NCBI GenBank assembly: GCA_022712075.1 | Contig: JALAHE010000028.1 | Coordinates: 1-12,998, forward strand | DNA: 12,998 bases | Direction: 5' to 3' | Origin: Galactobacter sp. | GTDB taxonomy: Bacteria; Actinomycetota; Actinomycetes; Actinomycetales; Micrococcaceae | In this document: piece after piece, positions 7,201-12,441 of the stretch | Layout of the letters: every line of letters begins with the position of its first letter | Numbering within the stretch: position 1 is the stretch's first letter | Program-made: the position numbers and the translations under genes | Notes under the pieces: generated by a model | What the model saw: the letters and a program-made list of their open reading frames with translations, nothing else | Databases searched by the model: none | Told to the model about the DNA's origin: nothing

Positions 7201-8402
7201 GCCTGCGAGATGGCCTCGATGGGCAGGCGCTGGACCTTGGTGCGGTGGCTGTAGCGCGAGATGCGGGCCACGCCCGTGTCGATCACGTACTTGATGCCCG
7301 GCACGGTCAGGGAGGTCTCGGCGACGTTGGTCGCCAGGACGATGCGGCGCTTGGCGCCGGGGCGGAACACGGCGTGCTGCTCGGCGAGCGAGAGGCGCGC
7401 GAAGAGCGGGAGCACCTCGGCGTCCCGCAGGCGGGGGTGCCGCGGCGTGAGGCCGCGCAGGGCCTCGGCGGCGTCGCGGATCTCGCGCTCGCCGGAGAAG
7501 AAGATGAGGATGTCGCCGTCGGCCTCGCGGGACAGCTCGACGACGGCGTCGCAGACGGCCTCGACCATGTCGCGGTCCTGGCCGCTCGCGCTCGGCTCCA
7601 GCTCGTCGCCGCCGTCCTCGTCGTCGGGGGAGAGCGGGCGGTAGCGAATCTCCACGGGGAAGGTGCGGCCGGAGACCTCGATGACGGGTGCGGGGCGCAC
7701 GTGGGTCACCGTGGCGCCGTTCTCGCGGACCTGGACCTCGTTCGCCGGCAGCTCCACGACGCCGTCGTCCTCCGGCGCCACGGCATCGGCGTGGGCGGGG
7801 AGGGTGGTGCCCGACGGCGCGTGGCCGGGTGCCGGGACCGGGGTGCCGAAGTGCCTGGCGAAGCGATCGGGATCGATCGTGGCCGAGGTGATGACCACCT
7901 TGAGGTCGGGGCGCTCGGGCAGGATGCGCTTCAGGTGGCCGAGCAACACGTCGATGTTGAGGCTGCGCTCGTGCGCCTCGTCGATGATGATGGCGCCGTA
8001 GCGGGAGAGCAGCTTGTCGTGCTGGATCTCGGCCAGCAGGATGCCGTCCGTCATGAGCTTCACGCGGGTCTCGGAGGAGACCTCGCCCGTGAAGCGGACC
8101 TGGAAGCCGACCTCCTGGCCGATCTGCACGCCGAGCTCCTCGGCGATGCGCTCGGCCACGGTGCGGGCGGCGAGACGGCGCGGCTGGGTGTGGCCGATGA
8201 CGAGGCGGCGGGGCTTGCCGTCGCGGCCCTTCACCTCGGCGTCGAGGCCGAGCTCGAGGAGCATCTTGGGCAGCTGGGTGGTCTTGCCCGAGCCGGTCTC
8301 GCCGGCGACGACGACCACCTGGTGTTCACGGATGGCCGCCATGATGTCGTCGCGGCGGGCTGAAACGGGGAGGGCCTCGGGATACGTGATGGTGAGCGCC
8401 AT
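4230..8402 (-). CDS. hrpA: ATP-dependent RNA helicase HrpA (DEAH box)
   Basis: A 1,390-residue DEAH-box helicase. Helicase motifs are clear: GETGSGKT (34-41, Walker A lysine K40), DEAH (141-144), SAT (173-175), TNVAETS (from 358) and QRSGRCGR (405-412). HA2 and OB-fold regions follow (about 450-720), then the long DUF3418 region (about 760 to the end) characteristic of HrpA. In E. coli HrpA has been linked to mRNA processing and rescue of stalled ribosomes; the role here is assumed similar. Compared with my memory of E. coli HrpA (1,300 residues) there is an extra ~50-residue acidic/Pro segment at 188-237 and a Gly/Ala/Pro-rich linker at about 1041-1085. The start fits the conserved LPVSARRDDI opening. 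It begins 24 nt after the lacI-type stop without a Shine-Dalgarno sequence, so it is either leaderless or read from the regulator's transcript. Confidence 0.96.
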   Translation of the reverse strand: MALTITYPEALPVSARRDDIMAAIREHQVVVVAGETGSGKTTQLPKMLLELGLDAEVKGRDGKPRRLVIGHTQPRRLAARTVAERIAEELGVQIGQEVGFQVRFTGEVSSETRVKLMTDGILLAEIQHDKLLSRYGAIIIDEAHERSLNIDVLLGHLKRILPERPDLKVVITSATIDPDRFARHFGTPVPAPGHAPSGTTLPAHADAVAPEDDGVVELPANEVQVRENGATVTHVRPAPVIEVSGRTFPVEIRYRPLSPDDEDGGDELEPSASGQDRDMVEAVCDAVVELSREADGDILIFFSGEREIRDAAEALRGLTPRHPRLRDAEVLPLFARLSLAEQHAVFRPGAKRRIVLATNVAETSLTVPGIKYVIDTGVARISRYSHRTKVQRLPIEAISQASANQRSGRCGRVSDGIAIRLYSEEDFASRPEFTDPEILRTNLASVILQMSSMGVVAHPADVVNFPFVEPPESRAVNDGITLLRELGAVGEGKRGAITKTGRELSQLPVDVRLGRMILEAGRRECATEVLVLAAGLSLQDPRERPTEESGKRQRAQELHARFVDKDSDFTGYLNLWRYLQEQQEELSSSAFRRLCKSEFINYLRVREWQDLFNQLRQIVKPLRMRVPGREVDPVGKHDAVHQSLLSGLVRHIGLWDERKREYAGARGTRFAIFPGSALFKKKPTWAMAAELVETSRLWARTVASFDPDWVEQVAPHLVKKSFSEPHWSRRQGACLAHEKVTVFGVPVVADRVIQLARINPRLARELFIRHALVEGDWQTRHAFFARNRDRLKEIDELEARLRRRDLRASDEDLFDFYDARLPQDVTDERSFDAWWKKERSVNGRLLDFDPEELLQADADELDSDAYPRTWNHGSLQLELRYEFDPTGATADGVFVRVPVLFLNQLDPERFRWGVPGLREELVTALIKSLPKAVRKSFVPAPDVARQAVAALAEDADPATDDLLPALELVLRRLKGVVIPPGSWDLSRIPDHLRPSFEVIGERGKVLGSSRDLATLQAKLAGENRRAIAASLGTSAEQLNAAAGKPGAPKHDGGRPGSPAGAGGRGAGNGAKGAGGTQGGRDVVQGKPGTGKQATNPWHRTGLTSWPDDLGEHGKLPEKVVTTVKGQQITAYPGLVDRGESVDLTVFRNPAEQAAAHRKGVIRLLQLTVPSPQRYVLDHLNNKEKLAFSQSPHGTVESLIRDCTWAGIDKLVPPVLPMMKSEFTSLFHLVRAEIIDTVFSVASTVEKVLASSVRITNKLAGMSGGALKDTVEDVRSQMRGLVYPGFVASTGYAQLAHLPRYLTAVERRLDKVIAGALTKDLQGLDVIQELEDEYDAALDRTPAGAAHPAKLLPVKWMLEEQRVSLFAQELGTAYSVSPKRIRAAIKEGLTG

Positions 8403-8411
8403 AGCCAGACC

Positions 8412-8417
8412 AGTCTA
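8412..8417 (-). promoter_or_regulatory. Possible -10 box for hrpA
   Basis: On the - strand TAGACT fits TANNNT and lies nine bases before the hrpA ATG, inside the 24-nt gap after the regulator's stop. No ribosome binding site is visible and there is no convincing -35 box, so the call is weak. It would make hrpA leaderless or nearly so. Confidence 0.3.
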
Positions 8418-8426
8418 GTGCTGGCG

Positions 8427-9440
8427 TCAATCGCCCCCGCGCCCGGGCGTGTCGGAGGGCCCGGCGTGCACGACGCGCCCGCCGTGGGTGCGGTGCACGG
8501 GGCGGCCGGTCGCGCCGAGGCGGTCGACGAGCAGCCGGATCGACGCCTCGCCGAAGGCCCGGGGGAGCAGGTCGACCGAGATGATGCGCGGGTCGTTGAG
8601 CTCCGTGCTCGGATCGCCGACGAGGGAGGCAAGCGGGAAGGCGGCCGGGTCCTTGCCTGCAGCGCGGACGAGCGGGAGCACCCGGGCCGCGAAGCCCTGC
8701 GGGCCGGTGATGATGGCGTCGGCGCCGGCCGCGAGGAGGGTGCTCACCTTGCCGGAGAGCGCCATGGTGTCTGCCTCCACCGAGACGGTGTCGGCGAGCG
8801 GCTCGATGCCGTGTTCGGCGCACCACGCGCGGTAGCTGGCGGCCACGTCCTCCGCCCACGACGAGAAGAACGTGCCGTCGGAGCCGAGGAAGGCCGGGCG
8901 CCGCGCTCCGCGCGCGAACACGGCGTCGAACACCGAGCGCGAGAGGCCGCTGTGGTCGGCCTCGATCACGCCGAGGTGGTGGGGCAGCGAGGCCTCGGGG
9001 AGTCGTCCGACCGAGACCATGTCCAGGCCCGTGGCGACGAAGTGCTGGATGGTGGGGTCGCCGGCGAGGGGGTCGATCACGAGCAGTCCGCCGACGGCGG
9101 AGGGCTGCTCGACCATGGCCGAGTGATCGCGCGCGATGAGCACGAGATCGGCCCCGGCCCGGGCCGCCGCCTCGGCGGCGCCGAAGGCGAATTCCATGTA
9201 GAACGAGAAGTTGCGCACCACGGGAGGGATGTAGAGCCCCAGCGCGCCAGTCGAGCGGCTGCGCAGGGAGCGCGCGGCCCGGTTGAGCACATAGCCGAGC
9301 TCCTCGGCCCGGGTTCGCACGAGCGCGACGGTCTCGGGCGCGACCCGCCCCTTGCCTTGCAGGGCGTCCGAAACGGTCGTCTTCGCGAGCCCCAGATCGC
9401 GAGCCAGGTCGACGATGGTGATGCGCTTGGGGGAGTTCAC
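8427..9440 (-). CDS. LacI/GalR-family transcriptional regulator
   Basis: A 337-residue repressor-type protein. The N-terminal helix-turn-helix (about residues 7-32, ITIVDLARDLGLAKTTVSDAL) has the T21-T22 pair seen in PurR-like recognition helices. It is followed by the hinge helix NRAARSLRS with L59 in the position of the leucine that inserts into a central CpG in this family. The rest (about 66-325) is a periplasmic-binding-protein-like effector domain; the effector cannot be predicted. It starts with GTG at 9440, six bases after a TANNNT box, so it is probably leaderless. It is divergent from the membrane protein-symporter-amidohydrolase operon, and the shared 130-bp region holds a perfect CG-centred palindrome, so control of that operon is the natural inference. 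hrpA follows after 24 nt. Confidence 0.93.
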   Translation of the reverse strand: MNSPKRITIVDLARDLGLAKTTVSDALQGKGRVAPETVALVRTRAEELGYVLNRAARSLRSRSTGALGLYIPPVVRNFSFYMEFAFGAAEAAARAGADLVLIARDHSAMVEQPSAVGGLLVIDPLAGDPTIQHFVATGLDMVSVGRLPEASLPHHLGVIEADHSGLSRSVFDAVFARGARRPAFLGSDGTFFSSWAEDVAASYRAWCAEHGIEPLADTVSVEADTMALSGKVSTLLAAGADAIITGPQGFAARVLPLVRAAGKDPAAFPLASLVGDPSTELNDPRIISVDLLPRAFGEASIRLLVDRLGATGRPVHRTHGGRVVHAGPSDTPGRGGD

Positions 9441-9446
9441 CCTGCC

Positions 9447-9452
9447 ATCGTA
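9447..9452 (-). promoter_or_regulatory. Leaderless -10 box of the LacI-type gene
   Basis: TACGAT on the - strand fits TANNNT and is separated from the GTG start at 9440 by exactly six bases. This is the same geometry as at 1193-1205. The expected -35 area (around 9469-9476) has only a poor match. No separate Shine-Dalgarno spacing is possible between this box and the start. Confidence 0.42.
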
Positions 9453-9489
9453 GGGGGGGAGTCCCCGCGTAAAGATCGTGTTTCACCCC

Positions 9490-9519
9490 TTGTGCATTCG
9501 ACGTGTCTCCCGTCACACT
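9490..9519 (+). promoter_or_regulatory. Candidate promoter of the symporter/amidohydrolase operon
   Basis: TTGTGC (9490-9495) and CACACT (9514-9519) are separated by 18 nt. The predicted start near 9526-9528 falls at the left edge of the palindrome at 9528-9545, so a bound repressor would block initiation, as in the classical lac arrangement. The -10 box is weak, so this assignment is tentative. Confidence 0.35.
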
Positions 9520-9527
9520 GATCACCA

Positions 9528-9545
9528 TGCCGGAACGTTCCGGCA
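9528..9545. promoter_or_regulatory. Perfect 18-bp palindromic operator for the LacI-type regulator
   Basis: TGCCGGAACGTTCCGGCA is its own reverse complement over all 18 bases and has the central CG typical of LacI/GalR operators, where the hinge-helix leucine inserts. It lies in the divergent region between the regulator gene and the three-gene operon, 25 bp before the first ATG of the operon. The assignment to the neighbouring regulator is inferred from symmetry, position and family behaviour. Confidence 0.75.
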
Positions 9546-9561
9546 GTCCCTCATCCCCACC

Positions 9562-9566
9562 AGGAG
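9562..9566 (+). promoter_or_regulatory. Ribosome binding site fixing the start of the small membrane protein
   Basis: AGGAG lies four bases before ATG 9571. This decides against an in-frame ATG at 9478, which lies upstream of the predicted promoter start and operator and gives a His/Arg-rich non-family N-terminus. Confidence 0.8.
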
Positions 9567-9570
9567 CGAC

Positions 9571-9780
9571 ATGACTTCTTCCCGCCGCCGCGGACGCGGG
9601 GCGCTTGGCGTGCTCATCGCCATCGCCCTCGTCGATGCCGCCTTGTTCTTGTTCCCGCCCATCCAGTGGTGGGTGGGCTCCCAGGCCCTCGCCTACGTGA
9701 TCGGCGCGTGCGTCTTTGTCACGGCGAGCCTCTTCGTGATGTACCGGATCGACGCTGTGCGCGAGGAGGAGTCGGCATGA
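9571..9780 (+). CDS. Small two-helix membrane protein, symporter partner
   Basis: A 69-residue protein with a basic N-terminus (SSRRRGRG), a first hydrophobic segment at about residues 10-30 (ending near FPPIQWW), a second at about 37-56, and a charged C-terminal tail (RIDAVREEESA). Two-helix proteins of this size often precede sodium:solute symporter genes (DUF3311, DUF485 and YhdT-like groups). This one looks most like DUF3311/YhdT by layout and the FPPI-W-G pattern, but I cannot confirm the family. Its stop overlaps the symporter start (ATGA), and the symporter's strong Shine-Dalgarno sequence lies within its last codons, so the two products are likely made together and may form one complex. 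The role of such partners is largely unknown. Confidence 0.8.
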   Translation: MTSSRRRGRGALGVLIAIALVDAALFLFPPIQWWVGSQALAYVIGACVFVTASLFVMYRIDAVREEESA

Positions 9781-11297
9781 ACTGGCTCATCGGCTACGGC
9801 GGCGTGGCCGTCCTTTTTGTCCTCATCGTGGTGGTGCTCGAGCGCACCAAGGTCAAGCACGCGAACTTCTCCGAGTACGCGACCGGCGGGCGCTCCTTCG
9901 GTTCGTTCTTCTCCACGATGGCGTTTGTGAACACCTGGCTCCCCGGCACCGTGTTCATCTCCTTCGCGGGCTACGCGGCGGCCGGCGGCGTCATCGGCTT
10001 CTACCTGGTTCCCTACTCCCTCCTGGCCGTGGTCATGATGTTCTTCCTGGCCAAACCGGTGCACGTGTGGGGCAAGCGCTTTGATCTGCGCACGCAGGCC
10101 GATCTCATCGGCCTGCGCTACAACTCCAAGGCCACGCGGGTGGTAGCGGCGATCGTGGGCATCCTCGCCTCCTTCCCCTGGATCATCCTCGGCATGCAGT
10201 CGCTGACCCTCGTCTTTGCCGAGCTCTCCTTCGGCGCGGTGTCGGCCTCGGCCGCGGCCTTCATCGGGATCGCCGTGCTGGTGCTGCGCCAGGTGTGGAC
10301 GGTGCGCTTCGGCGCCCGCGGGCTGGTCATCTCCGACATGGTGCAGGGCCTCGTGGCCTACGGACTCGGCACGCTCGTCATCCTCGGCCTGCTCGTGTGG
10401 ATGGTGGGGCACGGACACGGCCTCTCAGCCGTCGACCCGGCGCTGATGGTGCTGCCCGGCCCCGACTCGGCCGCCGGCCCGCTGTACTTCTTCAGCCTCG
10501 TCCTCACCGGCACGCTGGGCGGATGGTGCTGGCCCGACATCTTCGTGCGCCTGTTCACGACCAAGTCGACCTCGGCCATCAAGAAGGCGGCCGTCACGGC
10601 CGCTCCGATCTTCCTGGTCTTCGGCTCGGCGCTCATGCTCCTCGGCCTGCTCGCCTCCTCCATGCCCGGCGTGGCCGAGGCCTCCGACACCGTGTGGTTC
10701 ATCGCCGCCTCGGTGGGCGGGCCGCTTCTCCTGACGCTGGCCGGCGTCTGCGTGGTCGCGGCGACCATGGGCAACGTCGGCGCCAACCTGCAGGCCCTGG
10801 GTGCCCAGACCGCGAACGACATCGTGGGTGTGGCCAAGGGCGAGCGGGTGAGCGACGCCCGCGTCGGCAAGATCGCCGTGGGCGTGCTGACCCTCATCGC
10901 CGCGGTGATCGCCGTGGCCACGGCGGGGACCACCTCCGGTCTCGTGTCCCTCGCGATGATGAGCTACCAGGGTGTCGTGCAGCTTGCCCCCGCCCTTCTG
11001 CTCGGCATCTTCTGGCGCCGCGGCAACGCCGTGGGTGCGGTGGCCGGCATGGTCGTCGGTTTCGTTGGAGCCGCCGTCCTTCAGTACCTCTACCCCCTCT
11101 CGGTGCCGGGGCTCGGTGGGCTGACCTCCGGGGTGGTGGCACTCGCCGCCAATGCCCTGGTCTACATCGCCTGCGCGTACCTGGTTCCCGCTTCCCGCGC
11201 CGAGCGCGAGCGCGTCGACACCCTCTTCAACACCCTCAACGAACCCGTCCCAGCGGCCTCCGATGCCGCTGCAAGCCACCTCGAGGTGAAGGCATGA
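9777..11297 (+). CDS. Sodium:solute symporter (SSS family)
   Basis: A 506-residue membrane protein with about 13 hydrophobic segments, the usual size and topology of SSS (PutP/PanF/ActP-type) transporters that import organic solutes with Na+. Family-like features include the EYATGGRSFGSFFSTMAFVNTW segment after the first helix, the FDLRTQADLIGLRYNSKATR loop, and GNVGANLQALGAQTANDIV in the eighth-helix region near the expected cation site. The frame is open from 9666, but ATG 9777 is chosen because AGGAGGAG at 9764-9771 precedes it and it overlaps the previous stop by ATGA. Its own TGA overlaps the amidohydrolase ATG. The substrate is not predictable from sequence; the co-encoded deacetylase suggests an acetylated or otherwise acylated amine or amino-acid derivative. 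Confidence 0.92.
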   Translation: MNWLIGYGGVAVLFVLIVVVLERTKVKHANFSEYATGGRSFGSFFSTMAFVNTWLPGTVFISFAGYAAAGGVIGFYLVPYSLLAVVMMFFLAKPVHVWGKRFDLRTQADLIGLRYNSKATRVVAAIVGILASFPWIILGMQSLTLVFAELSFGAVSASAAAFIGIAVLVLRQVWTVRFGARGLVISDMVQGLVAYGLGTLVILGLLVWMVGHGHGLSAVDPALMVLPGPDSAAGPLYFFSLVLTGTLGGWCWPDIFVRLFTTKSTSAIKKAAVTAAPIFLVFGSALMLLGLLASSMPGVAEASDTVWFIAASVGGPLLLTLAGVCVVAATMGNVGANLQALGAQTANDIVGVAKGERVSDARVGKIAVGVLTLIAAVIAVATAGTTSGLVSLAMMSYQGVVQLAPALLLGIFWRRGNAVGAVAGMVVGFVGAAVLQYLYPLSVPGLGGLTSGVVALAANALVYIACAYLVPASRAERERVDTLFNTLNEPVPAASDAAASHLEVKA

Positions 11298-12409
11298 GCA
11301 CCCGCACGACCGGCTACGTCTGGAACGAACGCTACGCGTGGCACGACACCGGCCGCGGCGTCGGCATCGCGCCGGCGGGAGGCTTCAACCAGCCATACCA
11401 AACCTTCGAGAGCGCCGAGTCCAAGTCCCGGCTAGCGGCCCTCGTCGAGGTCTCGGGGATGATCGATCAGCTCACCCGCCTTCCAGTGCACGAGGCGAGC
11501 GACGAGCAGCTCCTGCGCGTGCACACCGCGGAGCACGTCGAGTCCATCCGCGTGCAATCGGCGGGGCGGGGCGGCGACGGCGGTGACGGGTTCACGCCGT
11601 TCGGCCCCGGCTCCTTCGAGATCGCCAAGCTCGCGGCCGGCGGGACGATCGCCGCCGCGGCGGCGGTGTGGCGCGGCGACGTCGACAACGCCTACGCCCT
11701 CGTGCGTCCCCCCGGACACCACGCGCGCCGCGAGATGGGGATGGGCTACTGCCTCTTCTCCAATGTGTGCGTCGCGATCGAGGAGCTGCGGGCCGTCCAC
11801 GGGGTGGAGCGCGTCGCGATCATCGACTACGACGTGCACCACGGCAACGGAGCGCAGCAGATCTTCTGGGACGACCCGAACGTCCTGGCCATCTCCCTTC
11901 ACCAGGACCGTCTCTTCCCGCAGGACACGGGCGGGCTGGACGAGGTGGGAGGCCCCGGCGCGGAGGGGGCAAACATCAACATCCCCCTCCCGGCAGGCAG
12001 CGGCAACGGCGCCTACCTGGCGGCCATCGAATCGGTGGCCGGCCCGGCCCTGCGCGCGTTCAAACCGCAGATCATCATGGTCTCCTCCGGCTTCGACCCG
12101 GGGGCCGTCGACCCGCTGGGCTGCATGAGCGTGACGAGCGGCGGGTTCAAGGCCATGGCCCAGGCCATCCTCGCCATCGCCGACGAGGTGTGCGAGGGAA
12201 AGGTCGTCTTCTCGCACGAGGGTGGCTACTCGCCCGTCCACGTTCCGTTCTGTGGGCTGGCCGTGCTCGAGGCGCTGACGGGGCACGAGACGGGGGTCGA
12301 GGACCCCTTCGGCATGAGCTTCGACGACTCGCCGGCGCACCCCCTCAAGCCGTGGCAGGACGAGGTGATCCAGCTGGCCGCCGGCATCGGGGCGCGGCTC
12401 GGGTTGTAA
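11294..12409 (+). CDS. Class II histone deacetylase-like amidohydrolase (HDAH type)
   Basis: A 371-residue zinc hydrolase of the arginase/deacetylase fold that should cleave an acyl-amide bond, releasing acetate (or a short acyl group) and a free amine in the cytoplasm. Active-site residues are all present: H142-H143 in RPPGHHA, zinc ligands D180 and H182 in YDVHHGNG, D268 in SSGFDPG, and the transition-state tyrosine Y312 in GGYSP. From memory, these have the same numbering as in the structurally studied Bordetella/Alcaligenes FB188 HDAH, and the opening GYVWN and closing PFCGLAVLEALTG also match it, so the protein is full length. Bacterial relatives act on acetyl-lysine model substrates or acetylpolyamines; the natural substrate here is unknown. 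The ATGA overlap with the symporter stop and AGGTGAAGG upstream set the start. A longer upstream frame through the symporter gene is shadow translation. Confidence 0.94.
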   Translation: MSTRTTGYVWNERYAWHDTGRGVGIAPAGGFNQPYQTFESAESKSRLAALVEVSGMIDQLTRLPVHEASDEQLLRVHTAEHVESIRVQSAGRGGDGGDGFTPFGPGSFEIAKLAAGGTIAAAAAVWRGDVDNAYALVRPPGHHARREMGMGYCLFSNVCVAIEELRAVHGVERVAIIDYDVHHGNGAQQIFWDDPNVLAISLHQDRLFPQDTGGLDEVGGPGAEGANINIPLPAGSGNGAYLAAIESVAGPALRAFKPQIIMVSSGFDPGAVDPLGCMSVTSGGFKAMAQAILAIADEVCEGKVVFSHEGGYSPVHVPFCGLAVLEALTGHETGVEDPFGMSFDDSPAHPLKPWQDEVIQLAAGIGARLGL

Positions 12410-12441
12410 ACGGACGCGTCGGCTGTGGCGGGGCCGCCGGG

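Noticed and set aside
7029..8363. 444-codon + strand open frame opposite the N-terminal part of hrpA
   Set aside because: Low-complexity Gly/Ala/Asp/Val composition antisense to the helicase motifs; no start signal or domain.
9469..9486. Second operator-like sequence GTAAAGATCGTGTTTCAC
   Set aside because: Only about half of the positions are symmetric around the central CG, and it shares no clear half-site with the perfect palindrome; could be chance.
8326..9528. Long - and + frames overlapping the LacI-type gene
   Set aside because: Both overlap a well-recognised HTH regulator and show Arg/Ala-rich or Gly/Ala/Val-rich shadow composition without domains.
9478..9570. Earlier ATG for the small membrane protein
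   Set aside because: It precedes the predicted promoter start and operator, lacks a ribosome binding site, and gives a non-membrane His/Arg-rich start; ATG 9571 has AGGAG.
10295..11293. In-frame upstream extension of the amidohydrolase (would give 704 residues)
   Set aside because: The added part is Arg-rich and out of frame with the symporter, and ATG 11294 gives a protein matching HDAH end to end.
12427..12438. Possible terminator hairpin between the amidohydrolase and the F420 reductase-like gene
   Set aside because: GGCGG/CCGCC leaves only a two-base loop, the stem cannot be extended well, and there is no T-run.
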